DNA of 64,000 bases, taken from assembly GCA_019722365.1 (NCBI GenBank), contig JADFUC010002194.1, forward strand, positions 174,134 through 238,133, read 5' to 3'. This DNA comes from Lithospermum erythrorhizon. Its lineage: Eukaryota; Streptophyta; Magnoliopsida; Boraginales; Boraginaceae. Position 1 is the stretch's first letter; each line of letters begins with the position of its first letter. Below, one piece after another: positions 1-11,439 of this stretch. A program made the position numbers and the translations under genes. The notes under the pieces were generated by a model. That model had not been told where the DNA came from and ran no database searches. It was given only the letters and a program-made list of their open reading frames with translations.

Positions 1-32
1 TGTACATAGCTAATAGCTAACAAGTAATTCCT

Positions 33-1019
33 TTGCCTTGTATGTACATAGCTAATAAGGAGCCTTGTATGTACATAGCTAATAATCCTAATACAATTGT
101 TGATTCTGATTGTCATACTTGTTCAATGGCTAAACAACACAGACTTGCATTTCCACATAGCACATCACATTCTACTACTTTGTTTCAGCTGGTGCATTTT
201 GACTTGTGGGGGCCTTATAGTGTAAAAACAAAATCAGGTGCTAAATATTTTTTAACAGTGGTTGAGGATTATAGTAGATGCACTTAGACTTTTCTTTTGA
301 AAACAAAAACTTGTGTTTCTTACAGGTAAGTTTTTCATTGCTATGGTACAAAATCAATTTAATCAACAAGTTAAGGCCATAAGAGCAGACAATGGCACTG
401 AGTTTGTGAATCATGAGATGAGTGATTTTTAGCTTTCATTAGGCATTGCACATCAAAAATCCTGTGCTTATACTCCTCAACAGAATGACATAGTTGAGAG
501 GAAGCCCATGCATTTACTTCAAGTGGCTAGATCCTTGTTGTTTCAATCAAGTGTTCCTAAGGTTTTTGAGGTTAAGCTCTTTTAACTGCCACATACATAA
601 TAAACAGACTTCCCACTCCTGTGTTAAAATGGAAAACACCTTTTGAACTGTTGTTAAATAAACATCATGATCTCACTCATCTCAAAATTTTTGGATGTTT
701 GTGTTTTATCACTAATATTGTCCCTCGTAAAGACAAGTTTGTACCTAGAGCATTTCCTGCTGTCTTTCTTGGCTATCCACATGATTATAAAGCATACAAA
801 GTCTTTGATTTAGTCCATAAAAAGATTGTTATCTCCTGGGAAGTTGTGTTTCATGAGTCCTTTTTTCCCTGCAAGACACCTTATACTGCATTTCCTGTCC
901 CTGATTGTTTAAAAGAACACACAACTTGTGAAACAGATTGCTTTCCCTCTGTGTCTATCCATCATGAACCTATGTCTCAAGTATCTTCCATTTCTGATAC
1001 TATTGAAATACCTGCATAA
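33..1019 (+). pseudogene. Copia integrase region (broken)
   Basis: The first ORF carries an HxxC-type remnant (DCHTCSMAKQHRL) followed by the integrase core start (FDLWGP, then VVEDYSR). A second piece around 375-410 encodes a RADNGTEF-like block containing the second catalytic Asp. From 621 an open 132-codon stretch (LKIFGCLCF...FLGYP) is the usual copia segment C-terminal to the integrase core. Stops near 284, 430 and 1018 break the frame. Copia integrase inserts element cDNA into the host genome; this copy is not functional. Confidence 0.85.
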
Positions 1020-1229
1020 TGTGACAATTTAGAACATGATACAACTATTATTCCACATTCTGATGCTTCTAGTTCCAGTTCCTCTCTTCCTATTGTCTTA
1101 CCTCCTCCTAGTCAATCTACTAGGACTATTAAACCACCTGTTTGGCTAGATGATTATGTTGGGAATCATGTTTCTTCTTCATTGCCTGTCTATACTCCTG
1201 CTCACATGTTGTTTGTAGCCAATCTATCC

Positions 1230-2405
1230 AAGATTAAAGAGCCATATTTTTATAAGCAAGCATAGTTTTGTAGTGAATGGATTACTGCTATGCAATCTGA
1301 ACTAGATGCTTTAGAAGCTAATGAGACCTGGGACTAGGTTGAACTGCCTCCAAACAACCATCCTATAGGGTATAAGTGGGTATATAAGGTGAAATGTAAG
1401 CCTGATGGACAAGTGGATAAGTACAAAGAACGACTTGTGACAAAATGTTACAATCAAATAGAGGGAGTGGACTATTTTGATAGCTTCTCTCTTGTAGCCA
1501 AAGTTGTCACTATTAGGCTATTGTTGGCTCTTGCAGCAGCACAGTCTTGGAGTTTGCATTAGTTAGACATTAACAATGCATTCCTCCATGGCTTTCTTGA
1601 TGAAGAAATATACATGATTCCTCCAGAAGGGTATTCTAAGGCAGGTCCATGTCAATATTGCAAGCTCAAGAGGTCTTTATACGAACTCAAGCAGGCTAAC
1701 AGGCAATGGAACCATGAATTGACTACACAATTGTCTCAGAGGAAATACATTTTGGATATAGTTAATGACATGAGACTTAATGAGGTCAAGCATGCACCTA
1801 CTCCTCTAGTCTCAGATTGGAGCTCATATGATCCTAATTCTCCAATGTTTCATGATCCTAGTCAGTACAGGAGACTAGTGGGCAGACTTCTCTATTTGGA
1901 CTTCACAAGACTTGATGTCACTTATTATGTGCATTTGTTGAGTCAGTTCTTACAGCAACCTATAGTTAGTCAATGGAATGTTGTATTACATGTGGTTAAA
2001 TACTTGAAGGGAACTGCAAATTATGGTCTATTTTATTCAGCCAATACAGATTTACAGTTACAGGCTTATTGTGATTCGGATTGGGCTAAATGCCCACACA
2101 CTAGGAGATCTACCACTGGCTATTGCATCACAATTGGAGGCTCTCTTGTGTCCAGGAAGTCCAAGAAACAGCACACTATTGCTAAATCATCAAATGAGGC
2201 TGAGTATAGAAGTGCTGCAAGCACAGTTTGTGAGATCAAATGGTTGGTGTATGTTCTTAAAGATTTTGGAGTGTCAGTTTCTCAGCTTGTTCCTCTTTTT
2301 TGTGACAACAAATCTGTAATTACAATGATTGAGAATCCGGTTTTTCTCAGCGAGCGTACTAAAGATATTGAAATCATCACAAGATTTCATTCACGATCAT
2401 TTTAA
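1230..2405 (+). pseudogene. Copia reverse transcriptase-RNase H region (broken, YVDD segment missing)
   Basis: The N-terminal RT block is recognisable from 1280 (MQSELDALEANETW, then IGYKWVYKVK) and continues to LDINNAFLHG near 1565 and SLYELKQA near 1675. The sequence then jumps directly to a post-RT segment (MRLNEVKHAPTPL), so the central RT part with the YVDD catalytic pair has been deleted. RNase H follows (CDSDWAKCPHTRRS at about 2070, KSSNEAEYRS at about 2185). The 263-codon ORF from 1614 is open across the deletion. In-frame stops lie upstream, for example near 1264, 1336 and 1560. Confidence 0.88.
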
Positions 2406-2540
2406 GCGTGTGTTTCATCAAGCCTCATTACATTCTTTCAAGACAACACGATGTGTTATTAAAGCCACTTCCAAACTTCTATCTTCTAGCCGATGATTTC
2501 CAAGATATAATACTTCTTCGGTAAGTGCATCTTGAGGTGA

Positions 2541-2849
2541 TGATAAAGCGAATTCACCTACCAGCTTAATCGAGCCGGCCAAGCTGAAGACTCAGGCGAT
2601 CGCGACTCAAATCAACAGCTCGTGATCGCTGAATTGGCTTGAGCATAAGCTAGCTAGTGATTGTATTGATAAGTCAGCTTATTTTAATGAGTTGTTATTT
2701 AGTGATTGTTGCTTGTAATATTTTATAAATAGGTGTATAACACAATAAAAATAATGAATTAGTTACATTCTTCTTTCTTTCCTCTCTCTCTCCTCTTCTT
2801 ATTCGTTTTTTCTCCAGTTTTCTTTTCCCATTTTTCTTCTTCTACAACA
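2541..2849 (+). repeat. 3' LTR of the copia remnant
   Basis: The segment begins TGATAAAG directly after the CTTGAGGTGA polypurine remnant and ends TCTACAACA. These are typical copia LTR ends. A TATA-like TATAAATAGG lies at about 2723, followed by a pyrimidine-rich tract. The partner LTR is outside the window, so both edges are inferred from motif only. Confidence 0.65.
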
Positions 2850-3102
2850 ATGGAGAAAATAAATCTGAAGCTTTGTAGAAATTCTTCAGTTAGACTCATA
2901 GATTGCATTTTATACAAAAAGTTTCACAATGTATAGCTCAAGCATCATATGAGATCATAATATGAATTGAGGTGTTAGAGGATCAAGTAATCTGATACCC
3001 GCCGTATTCGTTCCAAAATCTAATAGAGAAGTCCGTTTGTTCTCCATTTGTGAGTTGTGAGCTTCTATGTAGCTCTGAGAATGGCCTGAAGTTGCCAAAC
3101 CG

Positions 3103-3375
3103 AAAACTGCCCCCTCGTCGGAAGCCAGCGTGGAAGATTTATTCGTTAATCACCAATCCAAAACGACATTTTACTAAAACTGTTAAACTTGTAGATCAAG
3201 GTACTTATTTCAATTTGCATTTGATCATTAAGTTTTTTACTTTGAATTTTTGTATAGTGGATGCGATGAAATGCAAAGTAATTGCATTAATCAAAGCAGA
3301 CAATATTGATAAAGCCATTAATGCAATTCAACGATATTCCACTAAACTCGATCTCACTTTTCTCAAGCTCAAATT
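3103..3375 (+). pseudogene. SRP72-like gene fragment (signal recognition particle 72 kDa subunit, N-terminal part)
   Basis: SRP72 is the tetratricopeptide subunit of the signal recognition particle in the cytosol. One reading frame gives a PKTAPSSEASVEDLF block, like the conserved N-terminus. After a frameshift comes SLITNPKRHFTKTVKLVDQ, which resembles the first helix pair of the family. An intron-like stretch (GT at about 3201, AG at about 3258) is followed by DAMKCKVIALIKADNIDKA and an AIQR...LDLTFLK block, close to the family's RCKVVALIK region. About eight codons of the family sequence after VDQ are missing, and nothing continues the gene downstream. Keeping an intron-like gap suggests a DNA-level duplication rather than a retrocopy. 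The identification is from remembered family motifs. Confidence 0.6.
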
Positions 3376-3539
3376 TCTTACTATCATTAGTTCATTACAG
3401 TATTTTTATTATGCTGTCTTCATACTTGTTTTTATGCAACAATGCAGCTTCTCATGTTATCATTCGTTGCCTGGATTGTTGTACATTAATTCACTTAGTT
3501 TTTTTTTTTGGAAATATTTAATATATGTATATTACTAAA

Positions 3540-4110
3540 CATGTCTTATGGTAATATCAATTTGGCCTAGCTAATAACTAAATCGCCGACGCTGGCGCCT
3601 TTACTGTAATTTTATATAAGTACTAGAAGTTAAATTATTCAATACAATAACTATCTTTATAAATATTATTGAATTTAACAGTGCTGCTAGTTATATCTGA
3701 ATATATAATATTAATTTTGTAATATACGATTCAAAAAGTATTTAACAAGAGAGTATTTCTGTTCTGGTGACATTGCTAAGTAGGATAATACTATGTTACT
3801 GTTTTGGATATAAGAAACATTCTCAAAAAAATAAATCTTCAGCTAAAAAATTAAGTCATCCATAGTTCTTCATCTTCATCTGAACAAATGAATTTAAATT
3901 TAAACAAAATCTCAGATAACTCCTGATGAGGTCAAATGAATTTTATTGCAATTTCATCAAGACATGTAACAATAAGTAGAACAAGAGGTTGGAAAGTTGT
4001 AGACATGCCTGCTTCTATTATCCTGTCAATGTGCAATAGATACAAAACCAAATGATGATCAGGTTTGCTACAAAACATAGATACAAATTAATTAGAAGCT
4101 CACCAGAGAT
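3540..4110. other. AT-rich spacer, no gene seen
   Basis: No open frame of useful length, RNA gene or repeat boundary was recognised between the SRP72-like fragment and the ACR-like fragment. Confidence 0.5.
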
Positions 4111-4116
4111 TATATA

Positions 4117-4830
4117 TTATAATGAGTAGGACCTAACCAACCCAAAGTTGAACAAGCCACCAAAGAGGAACCTGGTTGGTGATTCTTGGGGAACTTGGTT
4201 CAAATCCTCAGGAGCACGAAGAACATTCTGCCCAATTGTTTGTCGAATGTAATCTATAATTTTAGCTTCCACTGGATACCTGATGTATCCCGAACATAGA
4301 ATGTATTGATAGCTTTTTCATTTCTAGTTGAAACCTCTGCTCTTATAATAGTAAGGTTGTCCAACTCTGTCTGTAGTGCATAGTTCTAGCGAAAATCAGA
4401 TAAGCAAGAACAAAGTCTTAACCGCTCAAAATATGCAACATCAACAAACATAAGAGCTGATCATAGATTATTATAAAGATGAGTGGACATATTTTGTGTA
4501 AAACGTGTTATGTAGGAAAACGTGCAGTGTTCACCTCGTACACTCTTCTTTTCCAGGCATTGAATCACTCTTTGCTTCTCGGCATCAAATTTTACAGGAT
4601 ATCCATCTATGTGTCTTACACAATATTCCTTCAATAATTCAGAAAAAATATTTTATCTCAGCCAATGTTAATGAAAAATAATTGAAAGATCCTAAAACTT
4701 GTATACATTTGTAGAGATGAATTTGGATCGTTAAGAGACTATATACCTGATATGCTTCTGGACCCCTACTGACCTTCCCATAGAAGATGCAAAGCAAGAA
4801 TCTGTCCCTCCATTTCGGTTTAACCGAGAG
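4117..4830 (-). pseudogene. ACT-domain repeat (ACR) protein, 3' fragment
   Basis: ACR proteins are plant proteins with four ACT domains, thought to act in amino-acid sensing or regulation. Read on the - strand, three exon-like blocks appear. At about 4810-4747 there is IFYGKVSRGPEAYQ, the end of one ACT domain. At about 4628-4545 there is YCVRHIDGYPVKFDAEKQRV. From about 4392 to the stop at 4117 there is a clean open stretch with IIRAEVSTRNEKAINTFYV, then SPTRFLFGGLF and the terminal NFGLVRSYSL. The segment that normally links the second and third blocks (the LCTTDRVGLLSDVTRIF-like region) is missing, and all upstream exons are absent. The fragment stops about 60 bases before the MITE that starts at 4888. 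It is probably a dead fragment. Confidence 0.7.
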
Positions 4831-4931
4831 TTTTGAGTTAGCGATAAAGATATTCAACTTTGATGATAAATTAATCTTTTCTATATACTCCCTCCATCCT
4901 AAGAAGATTGCAAAAATTAATGGAGAATTTT

Positions 4932-5072
4932 TTATAGAATACTGTAAAATAGGATGTTTGTTAGCTATTTGAATTGCTCCTTAACTATAGGGTTATTAGT
5001 TATACATAGCCTATATAACATTCTACTGTACTAAGATTATTCAGAAATATAATGAAGTTAAAATCTTGTTCA
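4932..5072 (+). repeat. 5' LTR of the nested copia element
   Basis: It matches 16701-16845 over nearly its whole length, for example TAAAATAGGATGTTTGTTAG and the CTATAGGGTTATTAGTTATA block. It ends ATCTTGTTCA just before a tRNA-primer-like site. Confidence 0.88.
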
Positions 5073-5095
5073 TGTATCATCGTAGCCCGGTTCTA
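5073..5095 (+). other. Degenerate primer-binding site
   Basis: TGTATCATCGTAGCCCGG directly follows the 5' LTR. It resembles the initiator-Met tRNA primer site TGGTATCAGAGCC with extra bases inserted. Position and partial match support the call. Confidence 0.55.
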
Positions 5096-5109
5096 TCCTC
5101 TAATTAACC

Positions 5110-5930
5110 AAACTTTTCTCGCTACCTCCTTTCTATATCACACCATGCTCATTTCCCTCTCACACCTCCAACACCAACACTAATGAAACCCGCCTACCTG
5201 ACTCACCTAATACTCCCATCACTTCCGATGTCTCGAATCGCTACAACCTTCTTCTCGTGAATCTCCCTCCTATGCCGCCTTCATCGTGTCCAATGTCAAT
5301 ATCAAGAATCTTATATCGATGGTGCTGACGCTAATTGCTCTTTTTCCGAAAGAATTGTTTTCTTCCGCCTTGAGAGTCATGGTGTTCTTTCTCATATCGA
5401 CGGCTCATCAATGTGTCCACCTCTATTTATTTCGGCAAGAGACAACTCTTTTTCTCCCAATCCGGCTTATTTTGATTGGAAGCGTATCGATGCGATGCGT
5501 TGTCACGGATCTCAAAGCATCGTGTCCTTAGATCTCGTGCCTTCTCCAACCCGGGTGTGTCTCTTATCGCCCATGAGGCCTGGTTCAAAATTGATTCTCT
5601 ATTTCAACCAAACTCAATCTCAGAGAAGACCTAATTCAATTATGTAATCGGCTTACCACAGGATTACATCCCTATCTCCACCAACATCACTTCAAGAGTC
5701 CCTCTTCCCTCTTTTATTGAGGCGCGCTCGATGCTCCTCACATTCGAGGCTCAACTTAAGTCGTTTGGACCTGTTTCTTTGGCATCTTTAGATCACTCTT
5801 CCCCAGCAGCTTTCTTCGCCCCTCGTCACTTCCAATCTAATGGGAATGTGGGTCGTTTCGCCGGCCTAAACAAATCCATCGGGCCTCGGCTTCTCCAAAG
5901 GTCGAACTCGAATTACTCACCATAGCGGCG
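5110..5930 (+). pseudogene. Copia gag region (broken)
   Basis: Frame-shifted pieces include a SNVNIKNLI stretch near 5290, a SHIDGSSMCPP block near 5395 and a KRIDAMRCHGSQSI block near 5480. These resemble the N-terminal half of copia gag (SHGVxxHIDGS region). Gag forms the particle that packages element RNA. No CCHC knuckle is readable. Confidence 0.65.
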
Positions 5931-6069
5931 TCCTTCCTTTCTCTATCAAGTTCTCCCCGGCTTTAGTATGTCAATATTGTAGTAAGTCAATATTCCCAAG
6001 ACTCCGGATTGTCCTCAGTTGGTGTCTAAGGCTCTTTATGTCGAGGCTTCTCCTGGTTCGACTATGGCC

Positions 6070-6984
6070 TCCCCTTCAACATCAACTCCATTTGAGACTC
6101 AATGGCACTTTGATACGGGGCAACATCACATTATGACTCCCTTTAACTCGTATGTTTTCACTACTCGACCTCATATACGTATAATGCTCGTGTGCTCAGA
6201 AAGCGATTGATCAATCGGGTTCCTATTACACATTTAGGAGACTTCTCCTTTCCTTATTCCTCTACTAAATCTTTTACCCTTAATAACGTTTTAGTAGTTC
6301 CTAATCTACCCACTAATCTTGTTTTTGTTAAACATTTTTCTATTGATAATAATTGTTATTTCTTGTTTGGTGCCTCTTCTTTTGTGCATATGACGCAATA
6401 CCCATCGGACGCCGTCACCGCGCCAGTCCCGGCCCTCTTTATAGTGTTCCGACCTCCAAAAAATGGAAGCCGTTGTCGCCCATCGTTGCATTTCCACCAA
6501 GAGTTACCTTCTTCGACCCTATGGCATATGCGCCTGGGTCATCCAGGTACCACTGCCTTTGCTTCCTTGTCCCGCTCATCTGTGATTCCTGGGCCAAACA
6601 TTGCCCTAAGCCTCATGATTGCCGCCCCCGTTAACTTGGCAAGAATACTTACTAATTCTCATTCACCTAATCCCGTGACGTGCTTCTGGCTTGTTTGAGT
6701 TGTCTGGACTAGTCCAATCGAGTCTATTTTTGGTTTTAAATATTATGTTGTGTTTTTAGACTATTATAGTCGTTTTGCATGATTTTTCCTATCAAGAATA
6801 AGTTGGAGGTTTTTCGGAAGTTTGTTATTTTTTATTCATTGATTGAAACTCAATTTAATGGAAAAATTAAAGCTTTTCAATGTGATGGTGCTTTAGAATA
6901 TGTCCGATTAATCGCTGCGGATTTTTAGATGATGCGGCATTCATTTACTAATTTCTTTGTCCTAGTGTTCATCAACAAAATGGT
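6070..6984 (+). pseudogene. Copia protease, GAG-pre-integrase and integrase core (broken)
   Basis: The retropepsin motif reads WHFDTGQHHIMTP at about 6100, where a canonical copia would have D-S/T-G followed by HMT. Next come NVLVVPNLPTNLVFVKHFS and LWHMRLGHPGTTAF at about 6520, the pre-integrase signature. Integrase core pieces follow at 6740-6980 (YYVVFLDYYSRFA, FQCDGALEYV, VHQQNG). The sequence ends abruptly at 6984 where the gypsy LTR begins. Stops and frameshifts are frequent. Confidence 0.82.
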
Positions 6985-8026
6985 TCAATATCACATATCA
7001 CACACATAACTCTATTTACTAAAAAACTATACAATTTATATACATACAATATATATGAAAGGTTATGCCTCGTGGATATGGGCATTTCTTTTACTCAGTT
7101 CTCAAAAGCCAAATATCAACAAATTACTTAATACCTAACAACTACTCGAATCTCTACCGAGTATCAAGCATTCCAAATAATAGAAATAGTAATAATCGCA
7201 TTTAGGCAACTTCTTTATTTTTGTACAACACGATTAATAATCCTAAATAATATACTAACTTCGATTATTTAACAAAGACGTAAATCTTTAATATAATAGT
7301 ATTTTCTTATATTTATAAATTTAAATTTTATCGAAAAACAAAATAAATTCCAAAAAAATTCAAAATAATCTTAATAAACTGAAAATTTACTAAATAATAT
7401 AATAAAATCTGAAATTTATTTTTATAATCGAAAATTACAATTTATTTTAATATATTTCAGTTTTAATTAAGTAATATTCAAAATTTGAACTAATTACTTA
7501 TATATTCAAAAATCAGTTTTATAAATTATATTTATACTCAAACTATCAAGATAGTTTATCAAAATCAAAACTTTATTGGTTTATAATTAAATTCGAATTA
7601 TTTCCCATTTAAAATCAAAAACCCAAAATAATTAATTAAATAAATAAAATATAACATTCAAAATCAACTTAATATTTTAACTCAATATTTATGGACGAAA
7701 ATTAAACTTAATATATCACAAATATTAACTAGACATAAACTAAAATTTAAAAGAGAGAGATAAAGTTTGTACTCATTAAGTGCTGTTGGCAACAAAATAA
7801 CTTGATTTTTTAAACTTAGTTGAAATGGTGGAATGCAGAAAAGAAAGAAAAAATTTTGTATGGAAAAAAAATATGAGGCGGCAGAGGAGGAAATTTTTGG
7901 AGGGGGAAAATGCTAACTACAATTATTGTTTCTTAATAGTACAGAAAGCATGATAACTATTGATGCTTAGTATGATGTGATTTTGTTTTTTTTTTTAATT
8001 GGGTCAAAGCCCACTAACTAATTGAC
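6985..8026 (-). repeat. 3' LTR of the gypsy element, truncated
   Basis: It matches 13757-14786 along its length, for example ATATATGAAAGGTTATGCCT, the AT-rich block with GATAGTTTATCAAAATC, and the GGGTCAAAGC end. It lacks the further 0.9 kb that the right LTR seems to possess. At its high-coordinate end (about 8027-8060) lies the internal polypurine-type sequence (AACGAAATTTTTG... on the - strand). Confidence 0.85.
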
Positions 8027-8069
8027 CTGCTTCGACTACCTCTACTAACAAAAATTTCGTTTCGAAATT

Positions 8070-8190
8070 TAAACTTATATACACTACTAACCTTCATCAC
8101 CAAAAAGATATGGATACTGAACCCTGACATCTTCTTCTATTTCCCAAGTAGCCTTTCTATGCGCCGACACGATAACATTTTCACCAGAGA
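8070..8190 (-). pseudogene. Gypsy chromodomain tail
   Basis: On the - strand near 8160-8090 the frame reads ATWEIEEDVRVQYPYLF followed by a stop. This is the end of the chromodomain-like tail of Tekay/Reina-type integrases, which is known to steer insertion towards particular chromatin. Only the terminal part is legible. Confidence 0.7.
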
Positions 8191-8292
8191 AATAACCTTT
8201 ATTATGCGTAGGTACCTTCTCTCTCTCTCCGATCTAAGATTTTACGTTGTTCTCATATGTAAGATCTTCTTTAAGTTCAATTGGCCGAGACT

Positions 8293-9600
8293 CTAGAATG
8301 TGAGATTCATTAGGAATATATTTTCTAAGACAAGATACATGGAAAACATCAGACTTCGCTGAGTTCGAGAAAGTCTATACGATACCCACCGTCCAACTTT
8401 TACAATAATCCCATATGGTCCAATATATCGTGGGCTCAATTTTTCCCGCTTGCCAAATCTTAAAATGCCTTTCCAAGGAGAAATCAAGAAAATACTTTAT
8501 CACCAACTTCAAAACTGTCAATCCTACGACGACGAAGATATTTCTTCCGCCTATCTTGCGTCAGCCCCAAGTGTTTTGGTTGGCTAGTTTTATTTCTACG
8601 TATTTTTCTACCAGTCGTAACCATATATTTTCTTATCTCCTACTTCATTCCAACAAATTGGAGTTCAACATCTTCTCCCTTAAAGAGCTACAAAAGGTGA
8701 CATTTCGATATCACAAATTTAAACTATTATTATAAGCAAACTCCTTTGGTAATTCAGCATCCCAATGGCCGAAATCTAATATGACATACAACATATATCC
8801 TCAAGTGTTTGAATGGTTCTCTCCGACTGACCATCTGATTGGGGGTGAAACGGGCTACCTGACACCGAACCCATCGCTTCTTGAAAACCTTTCCAAAATC
8901 GAAAGTGATAAAGATTCTATCGGATACAATCAGCATCGGGTAATCGCATGAAGTCGCATAATTTGATCAACATGCAACTTTTCTAAACTGCTCGGGACCA
9001 TATGTCGATCTTATTGGAATAAACGCCGACTTGGAAGGCTATCAACTATCACCCAAATACCATCGCTCCTCCTCTTAAATGTTCTCGTAGTCCGAAACAA
9101 TATCCATGGCACGCGTTCCTACCGCCCACTGTGAATTGGAAGTGGGCCGCACAACCCCCGGGTAGATGTATGTCTATGTTCAATTTTTACCCAAGTATAA
9201 GTCAAACACTTGAAGCAATACTAAAGAATCTCTCTTTTCATTTTTGGCCACCAATAGGATGTTCTCAAGCTCTATACATCTTAGTACTACCAGATGCAAG
9301 ATATATGGAGTATTATGGTCTTCTTCTAGGAATTTCTCTATTCAATTCATCGTAGTAGTACAAATATTCCCCGCCATAGAGCGTAAGAATTCCATCATCT
9401 CTCTCATTGCAAAATCGATCTCGCCTCCCATTCTTTACTTCCTCAATTATCTTTGCAGCTTTTTATCTTTTGTTGTGATTCTAAGGATCTCGACCAAGAA
9501 GAATCGGGTCTAACTCCTTATTTGTGCCAAGATTTCCATTCCACTCTCACTCCAAATAATATCAATTTTTCAGTCGCCTATCGTCATTGAATCGATATTT
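8293..9600 (-). pseudogene. Gypsy integrase region (broken)
   Basis: Two clear blocks remain. At 8936-8754 there is LIVSDRIFITF...PNQMVSRREPFKHLR, matching the core with the second catalytic Asp and the HPQTDGQSER region; Q-T-D is altered here to Q-M-V. At 8487-8293 there is SPWKGILRFGKREKLSPRYIG, the C-terminal GPY/F module. Sequence up to 9600 is in the expected place for the zinc-binding domain, but motifs are not readable in one frame. Confidence 0.8.
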
Positions 9601-9779
9601 TGTAAGGCAGAAAGTTTTTCTCTACTTGCTCAAATGCATCAAAGAATCACATTAGCTTTACCCGATGATATTCAATAAAACAATCATAATCACCGAGCAA
9701 ATTTCATCCATCTCCTTTGCCCTAAATTCAAATCTTTTGTGTAAGTATCAAGCCTATGATCAATAAAAATTTGACATGT

Positions 9780-10860
9780 CACTCCATACAAGTAATGTCT
9801 CCAAATCTTGCCGCAAATACAACAGTGCGTACCAATTCTGCATCAATACATAATTGACAGTTCATGGTTTCAATTGTCGCGACGATAGGCTATCACTCTA
9901 CCACGCATTAGAACACACCTCAACCCTCACGAGTAAGATCGCTTATAAACGATGTAACTTTCCTCAATTTGACGGGAAGAAAGTTAAAAATGGAGCAAGT
10001 TAACTCTTTCCTTTAACACATTAAAAAAATGCTCACAATCATCACTCCATACAAACGATACACCCTTCCTAGTCAATCGAAATGCATGGTGTTGCAGTTA
10101 ATTGATAAATCTTTATGAACCGGCCTATAAGCATCTAATGCCTAAACCCAAAAACTTCTACTCCATAACACTAGTCAAGTCGCTCCCAATTCATCACAGC
10201 CTTCTGTATCTTTTGAGGATCCGCACTAATACCTTCACCTCGAAATCACACGTCCTTAAAAATTGCACTTTCTCCAAACTGTAATTTACATTTAGAAAAT
10301 TTAGCAAATAATTGATTTCTCCTTAAAGTCTCCAAAATAATTCTTAAATGCTCCTCGTGTTCTTCTTGACTACTTGAATACACCAAAATATCATCAATGA
10401 ACACCACTACAAATTTATCCAAACAAAGGACTTAAATACTCCCATTCATTAAATCCATAAAAGTCATAGGCATTAATCCAAATGGCATCCCAAACTCAGA
10501 AGTCTCATATATCTCGGGTCCTAAATGTTGATTTCGAACATCTTCATCTTTAATTTTCAACTCGATGGTACCCCCCTCGATCTCGTATCACCTTAGAAAA
10601 TATACGAGCACTCTCTTAACCGGTCAAACAAATCATCAATGTCAGTTTAATCAATACGTAGTCTCAAAGTTCCATCTTTTTTTTTAACAAACAACAGAGC
10701 ACCCCAAGAGAAATGCTAGGTCGAATGAAACCTTTATCTAGTAATTCATTTTGTAATCAGAGTCTTCAACTCCTTTACTCCGCAGTAGCCATTCGATATG
10801 TGGCCACGGAAATTGGAGTATGGCCTGAATTAAATCGATCTTAAATTCAACTTCTCGCTC
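9780..10860 (-). pseudogene. Gypsy reverse transcriptase and start of RNase H (broken)
   Basis: Reading down from about 10850 gives PISVATYRMA, a LKTLITK block, then RPSISLGV-like and VKKKDGTLRLRID-like pieces in changing frames. Near 10440-10320 there is VVFIDDILVYSSSQEEHEEHL with the catalytic FIDD (in place of YIDD), then LFAKFSKCKLQF. The following RNase H domain is only vaguely recognisable. At least five frame changes or stops are needed to read it, so it is non-functional. Confidence 0.82.
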
Positions 10861-10947
10861 AGAGAACACCCGGCAATTCTTCAGAAACACGCCGCCATAC
10901 TCTCTCTTACAATATAAACATCCTAATTTGACTTCGCTTTCTCCATG

Positions 10948-11400
10948 TCAAACACATGCAGCAAAGATAACCCTCGCATATTCCTTCTTCAAAAGCTTAA
11001 TAACCAAGGTAGAAATAAAAGTATGAAGTATTTTTCGATCACTAAGAAAATGAATTTCAGGTAAGCCCGGACTAGAAATCACAATCTCCTTACGATGGAA
11101 ATCAATCGTGTCATGATGTTTTTCCAACCAATCCATACCCAAAATAGTATTGAAGTCCATCATTTCAAACTAAGTAACCACATCAAATTTATGATTTTCT
11201 ATACTTAAAAGGACAATTTCTAAGTAATTTTTAGAAATCATACGCCTTTCCTGCACAAGTGAGTATCAAATACAAGTGGTTTTGTTAATTTCGAGATGAG
11301 GAATACGATGTGAAAACTTTGAGACAAAGGAATGCGTTGCTCCAGAATCAAATAAAACTTTAACTTCTTTCCCAAATAAAGATAAGGTACCTATAACAAC
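10948..11400 (-). pseudogene. Gypsy retropepsin
   Basis: At about 11380-11290 a frame reads VVIGTLSLFGKEVKVLFDSG then ATHSFVSKF, which holds the aspartic-protease D-S-G. After a frameshift, 11163-10948 gives MDFNTILGMDWLEKHHDTID and KEIVISSPGLPE, the usual C-terminal part. The protease would cleave the gag-pol polyprotein. Confidence 0.85.
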
Positions 11401-11439
11401 TTTGGGTGAATTTTGAAGCCTCCCGGGTAATTATGAATA

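Larger units (their letters stand above)
1..2849 (+). mobile_element. Decayed Ty1/copia retrotransposon, 3' part
   Basis: This is the 3' portion of a copia element; its 5' LTR, gag and protease lie outside the window. In order it shows integrase, reverse transcriptase, RNase H and a 3' LTR. Many stops and frameshifts separate the coding pieces. The RNase H block is followed by a weak polypurine stretch ending at 2540 and then an LTR with TG...CA ends. The LTR contains a TATA-like signal near 2720. The element cannot be autonomous in its present state. Confidence 0.9.

Noticed and set aside
3050..3538. 162-codon ORF as a real protein
   Set aside because: It runs through an intron-like gap and ends in low-complexity Phe/Tyr sequence. 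Only its SRP72-like parts make sense, and they need a frame change.
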